Positions 14,955 through 22,757 are shown, counted from the stretch's first letter. The stretch: DNA of 28,243 nucleotides from Candidatus Woesearchaeota archaeon (GCA_019322475.1 JAHWIN010000085.1:1-28243), one strand, 5' to 3'. Translations and numbers: made by a program. The notes: generated from the letters alone by a model not told the origin.

Positions 14955-16190
14955 GTGGGTAATTTGCAAGAACATAGCGGGGAAAATCAAGAGGAATCTA
15001 AGAAGGGCAGCATGAATGATCCTGATGCAGGCAACCTTAACGAGCCCGAGATAGACCTTATAGACAGGGAAGGGCATAAAGAGAAGCTGGAGACCTATAC
15101 TTCAGATAATCCTGATAATTCTACTACAGGCAATAAAGAGCCAGGGAATACAAGAGAGAAATATGAAAATATTGCAGAGAAAAGCGATGTTAACACCAAT
15201 AAAGGGGCTGAGCCGGGGAAAAAACATGAAAAGGGTGTTGAAGAGGCGCTTAAAGAGCCCAAGAAGCCAAAAGAGCCCCTGCTAAGGAGAATCCTGAATT
15301 TTTACGATACCCAATATAAGAAGCTGGCTATAATCCCTGTAGTGGTCTTTGTCCTTGCCATCCTGGTTATCGGGTTCCAGATAGCTTCGACAGGATCTTT
15401 TATCAATAAGGATGTTTCATTGAAAGGAGGGGTTACATTAACTATAACAAAAGAGGGGCTTCCAGACATCAGCCTGATAGAGCAGACCCTGGAGAAGAGA
15501 TTTGAGAATAACGATGTTTCTGTAAGGGCCCTTAATAAGGGGGGAAGGCAGATAGGGGTAATAGCGGTTGCAGATATCGATGGCACAGACGAGGCAGAGC
15601 TTGCATCTTTTATAGCAGAGGTTGAGTCATCTATAGGCCAGGACCTTATCGAGGAAGAGTACAGTGTTGAGGTCATGGGATCATCTTTGGGTGCTAGCTT
15701 CTTTAAAGAGACATTTGTGGCTTTGATAATAGCCTTTATACTTATGAGCCTTGTCGTATTTGCATATTTCAGGACTTTTGTTCCAAGCCTGGCGGTAGTC
15801 CTTTCTGCGCTTTCAGACATAATCGTGACATTGGCGATAGTTGACCTTCTTGGGATGAGGATAGGGACAGGAGGGATCGCTGCTTTTCTTATGCTGGTGG
15901 GATATTCTGTAGATACAGACATGCTGCTTGCTACCCGGCTGCTGAGAAGGAAAGAGGGGACAATATTTGACAGGACGATAAGCTCCCTGAAGACAGGAGC
16001 CATGATGTCGCTGACTACGATGGGAGCGCTTATAGCAGGCATAATCTTTGTAGAGTCTGCTGTCATAAGGCAGATCATGCTTATAGTGATTATAGGGCTT
16101 GCCGTGGACAATATGAGCACATGGATCCAGAACGTGGCTATATTAAGGTATTACCTTGAGAGGAAGGCTGGGAAACATAAAAATGAATAG
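14955..16190 (+). CDS. secF: protein translocase subunit SecF, 411 aa with hydrophilic N-terminal extension
   Basis: SecF and SecD form a membrane complex that uses the proton gradient to help Sec-exported proteins clear the membrane. Residues 1-~108 are a charged Asn/Glu/Lys extension not found in typical SecF. TM1 lies at ~123-144, and the first periplasmic-type domain includes VSLKGGVTLTITKEG. Five further helices follow, with the archaeal SecF signature GYSVDTDMLLATRLLRR at ~316-332 and TTMGALIAGIIF. GTG 14955 is chosen for its TATA spacing; TTG 14964 and ATG 15012 are alternatives that would only shorten the extension. It overlaps secD by 8 bases, and the F-D order is the archaeal one. 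Confidence 0.94.
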   Translation: MGNLQEHSGENQEESKKGSMNDPDAGNLNEPEIDLIDREGHKEKLETYTSDNPDNSTTGNKEPGNTREKYENIAEKSDVNTNKGAEPGKKHEKGVEEALKEPKKPKEPLLRRILNFYDTQYKKLAIIPVVVFVLAILVIGFQIASTGSFINKDVSLKGGVTLTITKEGLPDISLIEQTLEKRFENNDVSVRALNKGGRQIGVIAVADIDGTDEAELASFIAEVESSIGQDLIEEEYSVEVMGSSLGASFFKETFVALIIAFILMSLVVFAYFRTFVPSLAVVLSALSDIIVTLAIVDLLGMRIGTGGIAAFLMLVGYSVDTDMLLATRLLRRKEGTIFDRTISSLKTGAMMSLTTMGALIAGIIFVESAVIRQIMLIVIIGLAVDNMSTWIQNVAILRYYLERKAGKHKNE

Positions 16191-17910
16191 AAAGGCAAAA
16201 AAGATATTCACGAACTTTAAGATATTGCTTTCATTAGCTTTGGTGCTGTTTGCGCTTGTAGCTATCTACCCCAACCCTTACAGGAAGGGTGTTGCCATAA
16301 GGAGCGTAATCTCAAACAGCTCTGCTAACCTTGCAGGCATACCAAGCCCAAAGCCAAGCACACCCCCCATGAGCAGGGAGGCGGTCATATCCATCAATAA
16401 TAAGGTCATAAATGATGTTGAAGACTATTCTAATGCCCTTGAAAGCCTGAAGGCTAACTTAAGCGTCCAGATAAGGACCAACAAGAAGCTCTACAGGCTT
16501 GAGACCAGGGAAAAAATAGAGGTTATCGAACTGAACGAGACAGAGATCAGGGAGATAGAGGAGACAATAGAGGTAAACGAGACTATCAATGGCAGTACAG
16601 TGAAGGTAAATAAGACCATTACGAAGGAGATAGAGGTTCCTAAGACAAAGGCCATAAGCCTGGGCATGGAGGATATAGGGCTCAGGGTCTATGATGCCCC
16701 TAAGACAAACATAAGGAAAGGGCTTGACCTTCAGGGCGGGACAAGGGTCCTGCTTCAGCCAGAGGTAGAGATAGAACAGAATGACATGGAAAACCTTTTG
16801 GCTGTCATGAAAGAGAGGCTTAATGTTTACGGGCTTAGCGACCTGGTCATCAGGGAGGCAGGGGACCTGTCAGGCAACCAGTATATACTTGTTGAGATCG
16901 CCGGAGCTACTGAGGAAGAGGTCAAGGACCTTTTGGCCAAGCAGGGCAAGTTTGAGGCAAAGATAGGCAACGGAACGGCTTTCAAGGGAGGAAGCGAGAT
17001 AACCTATGTATGCAGGTCAGCAGACTGCGCAGGGATAAACCCTTACCAGGGATGCAGCCAGAGCGGAAGCCAGTGGTTCTGCAGGTTCAGGTTCTCTATA
17101 AGCCTGTCTCCGGAGGCGGCCCAGAAGCAGGCTGACCTTACAAGGGATCTTGAGGTAGTCACAGAGGACAAGCAGCAGTACCTAAGCAAGAAGCTTAACC
17201 TTTTTTTGGATGACAACCAGGTTGATGAGCTGAGGATAGGGGCAGAGCTTAAGGGAAAGGCTGAAACTAATATCCAGATATCAGGATCAGGATCAGGGAT
17301 GTCCCAGCAGGAAGCAGCTATGGACGCCCTCCAAAACATGAAAAGGCTTCAGACAATACTTATCACAGGCTCCTTGCCTTATAAGCTCAATATAGTAAAG
17401 ACAGACACCATATCCCCTATGCTGGGGGAGGAGTTTGTCCGGAATGCGCTTTTTATAGGGTTTTTAGCAATCTTTGTAGTGGCAATAATAGTCTTTATAC
17501 GATACAGGAAGTGGCAGGTATCCATACCTATAGCCCTGACTTCGATAGCAGAGGTTGTCATATTGCTGGGTGTTGCTGCATTGATAGGATGGAACTTGGA
17601 TCTAGCGGCTATCGCAGGGATAATAATAGCTGTGGGGACAGGGGTGGACCATAAGATAATAATAACAGATGAGTCCTTGAGAGGGGAAGAGTCAAAACAG
17701 ATATTCAACTGGAAGGAAAGGATCAAAGGTGCTTTCTTTATAATAATAGGGGCTTACCTGACAACGACATTCGCAATGATCCCGCTTATATTTGCAGGGG
17801 CAGGTATGCTTAAGGGCTTTGCCATAGTCACCATAATAGGGGTTTCTATAAGCTTTTTTATAGCCAGGACATCATACTCTGACCTTATAGAGATACTTTT
17901 GAAGGAATAA
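16183..17910 (+). CDS. secD: protein translocase subunit SecD with PDZ-like insert, 575 aa
   Basis: ATG 16183 overlaps the secF stop (ATGAATAG), so the two are translationally coupled; a start at 16156 would add residues before TM1. TM1 is ~13-30. Residues ~36-106 (SSANLAGI, AVISINNKVINDVEDYSNALE) resemble a PDZ domain placed before the P1 domain. A Glu/Thr-rich linker follows, then the SecD signature GLDLQGGTRVLLQPE near 180. Four cysteines at ~276-303 lie in the P1 region and could bind metal or form disulfides. Five C-terminal helices (~420-573) include AVGTGVDHKIIITDE. It works with SecF in export, which fits the many secreted proteins in this window. Confidence 0.94.
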   Translation: MNRKAKKIFTNFKILLSLALVLFALVAIYPNPYRKGVAIRSVISNSSANLAGIPSPKPSTPPMSREAVISINNKVINDVEDYSNALESLKANLSVQIRTNKKLYRLETREKIEVIELNETEIREIEETIEVNETINGSTVKVNKTITKEIEVPKTKAISLGMEDIGLRVYDAPKTNIRKGLDLQGGTRVLLQPEVEIEQNDMENLLAVMKERLNVYGLSDLVIREAGDLSGNQYILVEIAGATEEEVKDLLAKQGKFEAKIGNGTAFKGGSEITYVCRSADCAGINPYQGCSQSGSQWFCRFRFSISLSPEAAQKQADLTRDLEVVTEDKQQYLSKKLNLFLDDNQVDELRIGAELKGKAETNIQISGSGSGMSQQEAAMDALQNMKRLQTILITGSLPYKLNIVKTDTISPMLGEEFVRNALFIGFLAIFVVAIIVFIRYRKWQVSIPIALTSIAEVVILLGVAALIGWNLDLAAIAGIIIAVGTGVDHKIIITDESLRGEESKQIFNWKERIKGAFFIIIGAYLTTTFAMIPLIFAGAGMLKGFAIVTIIGVSISFFIARTSYSDLIEILLKE

Positions 17911-17911
17911 G

Positions 17912-18298
17912 ATGGCGACAAAGGTGTGGGCGATCGGGCTTATGGTCATATGCACTGCTTTCACTTCTATAGCCCAGGTCCTCTATAAGCTTGGGTCGGA
18001 GAGGCTTGAGTTCAGCTTATTGGCTCTGATTACAAACCTTCCCCTTATAACCGGCATGGTGTTATATGTCCTGGGGGCTTTTATCATGATACTTGCATTC
18101 AGGGGAGGGGAGGTCTCTGTCCTTTATCCGATAATAGCTACTGATTACATATGGGTAAGCTTATTGGCAGCTTATTTCTTCAACGAGGCGCTTAATATCT
18201 TCAAATGGACAGGGGTAATATTCGTGATCATAGGGATAGCCTTTATAGGCATGGGATCAAAGGAAAAGGAAAGCATAGAATACACTAACGTGGTATGA
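17912..18298 (+). CDS. small four-helix transporter, ArnE/ArnF-like subunit 1, 128 aa
   Basis: Four hydrophobic segments span the protein. The family signature GGEVSVLYPIIATDYIWVSLLAAYFFNE, followed by a W-GV-FVIIGIAFIGMGS helix, matches the EamA/SMR superfamily. TM1 (VWAIGLMVICTAFTSIAQVLY) lacks the conserved membrane Glu of EmrE-type drug exporters, and the SVLYP-YIWV pattern is closer to ArnE/ArnF lipid-phosphate-sugar flippases. ATG 17912 follows the secD stop with one base between. The next gene is a paralogue abutting its stop, so the pair probably forms a heterodimer. Moving a polyprenyl-linked substrate across the membrane is inferred from family and the nearby uppS. Confidence 0.8.
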   Translation: MATKVWAIGLMVICTAFTSIAQVLYKLGSERLEFSLLALITNLPLITGMVLYVLGAFIMILAFRGGEVSVLYPIIATDYIWVSLLAAYFFNEALNIFKWTGVIFVIIGIAFIGMGSKEKESIEYTNVV

Positions 18299-18649
18299 AT
18301 GGCAACTCAATTATGGTCAGTAGGGGTGGTATTGGCGGCAGGTGTCATAGGCTCCTTAGGGCCCATAATGCTCAAGAAGGCATCTTCCAGGATGTCACTT
18401 AATGTAAAGAGCTTTTTTACCAATTACTACCTTATTGCAGGATTCCTGTTTTATGGGGCAGGGACAGCATTGTTCATACCTGCACTGAAAGGGGGGGAGC
18501 TTTCTGTGCTTTATCCTTTAGTTTCAATAACATACATCTGGGTAATCTTATGGTCTATAAAGCTGCTCAACGAGAAGATGAATATCTACAAATGGGCAGG
18601 GATAGCGCTTATAGTTGTAGGTGTTATGTTTATAGGGCTGGGGGCTTAG
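18299..18649 (+). CDS. small four-helix transporter, ArnE/ArnF-like subunit 2, 116 aa
   Basis: This paralogue of the preceding gene starts on the base after its TGA. Both begin MAT-x-x-W and share GGE(V/L)SVLYP and YIWV followed by a N(I)-KW-G final-helix pattern; here the signature is GGELSVLYPLVSITYIWVILWS. TM1 (WSVGVVLAAGVIGSLGPIML) again lacks an acidic residue. It is the last gene of the secF-secD-transporter operon and converges with the VWA gene 12 bases away. A role as the partner of subunit 1, possibly in flipping a lipid-linked intermediate, is inferred. Confidence 0.8.
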   Translation: MATQLWSVGVVLAAGVIGSLGPIMLKKASSRMSLNVKSFFTNYYLIAGFLFYGAGTALFIPALKGGELSVLYPLVSITYIWVILWSIKLLNEKMNIYKWAGIALIVVGVMFIGLGA

Positions 18650-18661
18650 CGTTCTTTAGGC

Positions 18662-19609
18662 CTAAGGAAGAGTCCTGAACTTAGTCGTAGAAAGAAGCCA
18701 TTCCAGGCTTAGCGTTATGAACCCTATGAACAGAAGAAGCCAGGAAAGGGGGAAAGCGCTTTTTTTTACGGCAGATGAAGCTATCTCCCTGAAAGACTCC
18801 TTCAGGACGTCATTATCTTCTGCCCTGAAGTATTTTCCTCCGGTCTGCCCTGCAACCATCTGGAGGGTATCCTCATCAAGCTTTGAGATGAACTCTTCTG
18901 TTTTCCCCCCTTCTTTTGTAGCTACCCCTACCGTATATACGGTTACGTTGCTTTTGCTCAGGTAATCCAGGGTTTTTGCCGGCTCTGGCCCTACATTGGA
19001 CTGGCCGTCTGTAAGCAGGATCAGCTTTTTAGGGTTGTTTCCCTCAAACAGGTTGCTTGACGTTATCAATGCATCTCCAATGTTTGTCCCTCCTGTCTTT
19101 TTGAGGCTTATGCTTTCAATCCTGCTTTTTACTTCCTTTGCCCTGCTTGTCGGCCTTAAGTCAGTATAGACCTCTCCTGCGAACGATACGAGCCCTATGT
19201 TTGTCTTCTGGTCAAGAGAATCTACAAAAAGGATAGCTGCCTCTTTTGCAGCCTCAAGCCTATTGGGCGAGAAGTCATCTGCCAGCATGGACGATGAAGA
19301 GTCAATGGCTAATACGAAGTCAGATGTGCTGGCCTTTCCCTGGTACTCTATCATCATCCCGCTGATAGCAAGTATGAAGAACAGGTATGTCATCGTCCTT
19401 ATCAGGAGGAGCGTCAGGTCCCTTCTTGTCACTATGCCTTTTGTGGATGCTAAGAATGATTTTCCTGATACCTTTTCAATCGTGGCAAAGTTTGAGAATT
19501 TTAAAGCAAGAGGCGCCCTTTTCTTGAATATGAATATATGCGCAAGGATCAAGAGAGGAAGGATAAGGAGTATCCAGAGGTAAATGGGATGTGTAAAAAC
19601 GATCTTCAT
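18662..19609 (-). CDS. BatA-like membrane protein with von Willebrand A domain, 315 aa
   Basis: Two N-terminal helices (~10-28 and ~66-87) precede a VWA domain at ~97-270, and a third helix lies near ~286-308. The metal-ion-dependent adhesion site is complete: D103-S-S105-S-S107, T175 in GGTNIGDA, and D201 in LLTDGQSN. The order of helices and domain matches BatA-type proteins, which in bacteria accompany MoxR ATPases. No MoxR gene or BatB is seen here. VWA domains bind protein partners through Mg, so a membrane-complex assembly role is likely. ATG 19609 has no ribosome site; TATA-like AT-rich stretches lie at about 19644-19664. It stands alone between the SMR pair and the his cluster. Confidence 0.88.
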   Translation of the reverse strand: MKIVFTHPIYLWILLILPLLILAHIFIFKKRAPLALKFSNFATIEKVSGKSFLASTKGIVTRRDLTLLLIRTMTYLFFILAISGMMIEYQGKASTSDFVLAIDSSSSMLADDFSPNRLEAAKEAAILFVDSLDQKTNIGLVSFAGEVYTDLRPTSRAKEVKSRIESISLKKTGGTNIGDALITSSNLFEGNNPKKLILLTDGQSNVGPEPAKTLDYLSKSNVTVYTVGVATKEGGKTEEFISKLDEDTLQMVAGQTGGKYFRAEDNDVLKESFREIASSAVKKSAFPLSWLLLFIGFITLSLEWLLSTTKFRTLP

Positions 19610-19731
19610 TTTAGGCTAAGATTGAACCAGCTCTATACCCCTTAATTTATAACCTGATATATAAGCATTATGGTATCCTGCTTTAACATACCTTAAGAAT
19701 GCTCAGGGCCTATAATAAAAGACATCAATAA

Positions 19732-19801
19732 TTGAGCAATTCATGCCTTTTATTAATAAGCAAAGAGCATTAATTATTGCTCAAATGTTTGTGCTCTTTG
19801 C
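19732..19801 (-). terminator. interlocking inverted repeats at the hisA 3' end
   Basis: TTGAGCAAT (19732-19740) is complementary to ATTGCTCAA (19776-19784), and GCAAAGAGCA (19760-19769) is complementary to TGCTCTTTGC (19792-19801). The arms alternate, so the transcript could form an H-type pseudoknot or switch between two stems. Two arms lie in the last codons of hisA and two beyond the stop. A T-rich stretch follows on the minus strand, fitting a 3' end structure. Confidence 0.5.
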
Positions 19802-20483
19802 TATAATCAAGCTTTATCTTTCCGGTATAGAGGGCCATGCCGAGAACAGAATTGACGCCTATCCTTTCCAGCCTTTTTATCTCATCCATGGAGGAGATTC
19901 CTCCTGCTGCTGTTATCTCATTTGAGGTAGCCTGCTTTAGCCTTCTCAGCATGGGGAAATCAGTTCCCTGCATCATCCCTTCCCTGTCCACATAAGTGTA
20001 GAGGAATTCGGAGCAATACGGCTCAAGATCCCCGATCATATCCAATGTTTTGATGCCTGTAGATGTTTTCCACCCATCTACCACTATCTTCCCTTTTTTG
20101 CTGTCTATAGCTATTATTATCTTTTCTTTTCCTACAGCCTTGTTGAGCAGCTTTAGGAACAAGACGTCTACCTTTCCACCCCTGAATGCAGAGCTGCCTA
20201 TTATTATCTTTTCAGCGCCTGCTTCTATTATCTCTTTCGCTTTTTCTAATGTCCTTATGCCCCCTCCAACCCTGCACCTGAAATGCATGCACAGCCTTTT
20301 TATCATCCTCAGGTTATCCCCATTTCCCATGGCAGCATCCAGGTCAATGAGCTGGATATGGTATCTGGAGAATCTCTTTGCGAGCTTCAGAACATCATCT
20401 ATCTCTATCTTCTTGTCCTCTTTTTGGCCCCGGACAAGCTGGACAGCCTTTCCTTCCATAAGGTCTATGCTTGGAAATATCAT
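19770..20483 (-). CDS. hisA: phosphoribosylformimino-AICAR ribotide isomerase, 237 aa
   Basis: HisA opens the ribose ring of ProFAR to give PRFAR, the fourth step of histidine synthesis. It is a (beta-alpha)8 barrel with two half-barrel repeats. The catalytic Asp lies in FPSIDLMEGKAVQLVRG, and the second in VDREGMMQGTDFPM. GGGIRT, IIGSSAF and AAGGISSMDEI are the phosphate-binding segments. Length is normal. A TATA element lies ~29 bases before ATG 20483, so hisA has its own promoter apart from the main cluster. Its 3' end is built into a complex inverted repeat. Confidence 0.96.
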   Translation of the reverse strand: MIFPSIDLMEGKAVQLVRGQKEDKKIEIDDVLKLAKRFSRYHIQLIDLDAAMGNGDNLRMIKRLCMHFRCRVGGGIRTLEKAKEIIEAGAEKIIIGSSAFRGGKVDVLFLKLLNKAVGKEKIIIAIDSKKGKIVVDGWKTSTGIKTLDMIGDLEPYCSEFLYTYVDREGMMQGTDFPMLRRLKQATSNEITAAGGISSMDEIKRLERIGVNSVLGMALYTGKIKLDYSKEHKHLSNN

Positions 20484-20507
20484 CTTAATGATTTAGATTA
20501 CTGCTAT

Positions 20508-20516
20508 GTTTAAATA
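20508..20516 (-). promoter_or_regulatory. TATA box of hisA
   Basis: On the minus strand TATTTAAAC is centred about 29 bases before ATG 20483. Unlike hisI and hisG it lacks the adjacent CGGTTAAATT block. Confidence 0.5.
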
Positions 20517-20534
20517 TTTTGCCTTGAAGAAATA

Positions 20535-20648
20535 TCAGCGCTCTTTTTTCTCTCCGTTGAACAGGAAAGAGACTTCTCTAAGCAAAGGCTCTTCACCGTT
20601 AAACCTGAACTGCTTCGGCGCTATGAAAAAACCTGTGTTGAACCACAT
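20535..20648 (-). CDS. possible 37-aa protein between a HAD phosphatase and hisA
   Basis: The ORF begins MWFNTGFFIAPKQFRFNG and ends LFNGEKKER. Its codons (AAG, AGG, TTC, AAC) match the neighbouring genes, and CTTTTTAAAG at 20673-20682 is centred about 29 bases before ATG 20648, fitting a leaderless gene. It fills a 175-base gap that would otherwise be unexplained. I do not recognise the family; it is short, so chance cannot be excluded. Confidence 0.45.
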   Translation of the reverse strand: MWFNTGFFIAPKQFRFNGEEPLLREVSFLFNGEKKER

Positions 20649-20690
20649 CTTATCATTAGGTATTGGCTGTTTCTTTAAAAAGCTTGTTTT

Positions 20691-21287
20691 TCAAACGATA
20701 TCAAGAAGCTCCTTTAGATTGCCTATCATCTTATCACCTTCCCTCTTGAAGCCTATCGTCATGCATCCTGCTGCCTTTCCTGCTAACATGTCTGCTTTTG
20801 AGTCGCCTACATAGATAGAATCTTTAGGCTTTACCTTTATCTTTCTGCATACCAGCAGTATCATCTCTGGATCCGGCTTTCCATGATTTACCTCGTCGCC
20901 TGCGGCTACAGCATCAAAATATGCATTTAGCTTTAGGTACTCCAACAGGCTTAACGCCTGCTTTTTAGGGGTGTTTGTTGCCAGGCCTAACTTTAGGCCT
21001 TTGCTTTTTAGGAGGCTTAAAACCTCTTTTGTCTCCGGAAAAAGCCTTAGGTTTTTTTTAAATATGTCAAAATTACTGAAGTAGAAGTTCTTTATCTTTT
21101 CTACAGGCTGCTCAAAAAATTCCTCTGCATCCCTTTCTATCGGGCCGCCCCAAACCTTTTCTATAAACCTTTGTTTTCCTATATCTTCCTTTCCAAAATA
21201 CCTTAATGTCCTGTTGAACAGCTTAAACCATGCTTCCAGGCTGTCGACAAGAACGCCGTCAAGGTCAAATATAAAAGCTTCTGCCAT
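20691..21287 (-). CDS. HAD-superfamily phosphatase (phosphoglycolate phosphatase-like), 198 aa
   Basis: The HAD motifs are complete: FIFDLDGVLVDS with D8 and D10, GLATNTPKKQA as motif II, HGKPDPEMIL with the motif III Lys, and YVGDSKADMLAGKAAG as motif IV. A helical cap lies between motifs I and II (subfamily IA). ATG 21287 gives a normal N-terminus; a GTG at 21302 overlapping the hisB stop is possible. It follows hisB by 14 bases in the same operon. The substrate may be histidinol phosphate or a damaged metabolite; the other HAD in the cluster is the stronger histidinol-phosphatase candidate. Confidence 0.87.
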   Translation of the reverse strand: MAEAFIFDLDGVLVDSLEAWFKLFNRTLRYFGKEDIGKQRFIEKVWGGPIERDAEEFFEQPVEKIKNFYFSNFDIFKKNLRLFPETKEVLSLLKSKGLKLGLATNTPKKQALSLLEYLKLNAYFDAVAAGDEVNHGKPDPEMILLVCRKIKVKPKDSIYVGDSKADMLAGKAAGCMTIGFKREGDKMIGNLKELLDIV

Positions 21288-21301
21288 CTTAGTTAAGAGC
21301 A

Positions 21302-21892
21302 CTAGATAATTCCCTTGGTGCTGGGTATGCTTTCTTTCAGCCTTTTGTCTTTGCTTACAGCCATCTTAAGGGCCCTTGCAAAGGCCTTGAAGACGGCCTC
21401 TGCATTGTGGTGGTCTGTCCTGGCATCAAAGCTTCTTGCATGGATGCTGCATCTAAGGCTTTTAGAGAATGCCTCGAAGAACTCATAGACCATCTCGGAG
21501 TCAAGGTCGCCTATCTTCTCTTTTTTGAAGGTTACATCAAATTTCAGGAAGGGCCTCCCGGATATATCTATAGAGAATACAGCCAGGGCTTCATCCATGG
21601 GCATGGCAAAGAAGCCGGCCCGGTTTATCCCTCTCCTGTCCTTAAGGGCCTTGTCAAAGGCTTCTCCAAGGGCTATCCCTATATCTTCGACTAGGTGGTG
21701 CTGGTCAACCTCAAGGTCCCCTTTTGCTTCTATCTCCAGGTCAAATGTTCCGTGCTTTGCGAACAGCTTAAGCATATGGTCGAGGAAGCTGATCTTAGTG
21801 CTTATCCTGCTTTTTCCGCTTCCTTCAGCGTCCAGCCTGATAGAAACATCCGTCTCTTTTGTCTTTCTTTTCCTTTCAGCAATGTTTTTCAT
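21302..21892 (-). CDS. hisB: imidazoleglycerol-phosphate dehydratase, 196 aa
   Basis: HisB removes water from imidazole glycerol phosphate to give imidazole acetol phosphate. The metal-binding motifs are present: SFLDHMLKLFAKHG, DQHHLVEDIGIALG, FAMPMDEALA, and HARSFDARTDHHNAEAVFKAFARAL. Normal length for a monofunctional enzyme; there is no fused phosphatase, which fits the two separate HAD genes flanking it. It starts 30 bases after the first HAD gene and is part of the same operon. Confidence 0.96.
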   Translation of the reverse strand: MKNIAERKRKTKETDVSIRLDAEGSGKSRISTKISFLDHMLKLFAKHGTFDLEIEAKGDLEVDQHHLVEDIGIALGEAFDKALKDRRGINRAGFFAMPMDEALAVFSIDISGRPFLKFDVTFKKEKIGDLDSEMVYEFFEAFSKSLRCSIHARSFDARTDHHNAEAVFKAFARALKMAVSKDKRLKESIPSTKGII

Positions 21893-21922
21893 CTTAGTTC
21901 CCCTTTCTTTTGCCCTATGGCC

Positions 21923-22609
21923 CTAAAGATTTTTGACTATATCATTTATGTCATCAAGCACTATCTCTGCCCCTTCTGACGCTAAGAGGGACCTTAGGCA
22001 GGCCTTATCCACATTCGGGGGGATAACACCTATAAAGCTGATGCCTGCCTCTTTAGCAGACCTCAGGTCACTTATGTTGTCTCCCACATAGACTGCTTCT
22101 GCTTTTTTGACTTTCATCATCTGGATAGCTTTCAAGAGCCCTTCAGGGTCAGGCTTTCCCTTAGTTACGTCCTCTTTTGCAACTACTGTGCTGAAGCTTC
22201 CTATGATGCCAAAACGATCGAGGCAGTAGTCCGCCTCTTTTTTCGGCCTTCCTGTAAATATTCCCAGCTTGTAGTTTTTAAGCTTTTTTAAAACATCACT
22301 TTTTATGATGCACTTTTCATCCTTAACAAAGCCGTCCATATTTCTTCCAAGATAGTATTCCTGGAATTTCTTGATTATAGCTTTTTTCCTGAAGTCTCCT
22401 CCGTTTTCCCGGATAAGGATCTCAGAGGCGTCCCAGTCGTCATTTATGCCCCGGTTCTTGACAGCTTCGACATCTTCCATCTTCAGGATCTTTCCCAGGA
22501 AGAATTCTGCTGTTTTTTTTATGGCCAGGCTGTATGACCTGCTGGTATCTACAAGGACACCATCTATGTCAAATATTATCGCCTTGACCTTATCTTTTGC
22601 CGGCTTCAT
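21923..22609 (-). CDS. HAD-superfamily phosphatase, candidate histidinol-phosphatase, 228 aa
   Basis: ATG 22609 (MKPAKDKVKAIIFDIDG) is chosen over 22636 because the HAD domain starts immediately. Motif I is IIFDIDGVLVDTSRSY (D14, D16), motif II GIFTGRPKKEA, motif III Lys in KGKPDPEGLL, motif IV YVGDNISDLRSAKEAG. The TSRSY and NDDWDAS segments resemble the HAD-IA group TIGR01548, which I recall near histidine genes in other organisms. It overlaps the 55-aa gene by 20 bases and precedes hisB. No other histidinol-phosphatase is seen, so dephosphorylating histidinol phosphate is a reasonable inference. Confidence 0.85.
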   Translation of the reverse strand: MKPAKDKVKAIIFDIDGVLVDTSRSYSLAIKKTAEFFLGKILKMEDVEAVKNRGINDDWDASEILIRENGGDFRKKAIIKKFQEYYLGRNMDGFVKDEKCIIKSDVLKKLKNYKLGIFTGRPKKEADYCLDRFGIIGSFSTVVAKEDVTKGKPDPEGLLKAIQMMKVKKAEAVYVGDNISDLRSAKEAGISFIGVIPPNVDKACLRSLLASEGAEIVLDDINDIVKNL

Positions 22610-22757
22610 CTTTAACCTTCTTTTCTTCCAGAGCATTATCTTTTTCAGGAGGGCTGTTTTCCCTCAGCATCCTGTTCCATCTCCATTGGCCTATCAGGGC
22701 CCAGTAAAGGGCAAGGAGCCCTATGATCGAAAGTATGAAAAGAAGGGCAGGGCTCAT
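22590..22757 (-). CDS. 55-aa single-helix membrane protein within the his operon
   Basis: The ORF begins MSPALLFILSIIGLLALYWALIG, a hydrophobic helix of about 20 residues, then a charged tail (QWRWNRMLRENS to KVKDEAGKR). Its ATG overlaps the hisC stop as ATGA, and its end overlaps the HAD gene by 20 bases, so it is translationally linked to both. A longer frame reaching back into hisC exists but is not needed. Histidine synthesis is normally cytosolic, so a membrane protein here is unexpected. I do not recognise the family. A role in anchoring the enzymes or a unrelated small membrane function cannot be told apart. Confidence 0.65.
   Translation of the reverse strand: MSPALLFILSIIGLLALYWALIGQWRWNRMLRENSPPEKDNALEEKKVKDEAGKR

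Noticed and set aside
15302..16120. Long minus-strand ORF (272 aa) opposite secF
   Set aside because: It mirrors secF in the antisense frame, is rich in Ser/Ile/Thr without motifs, and secF on the other strand is certain.
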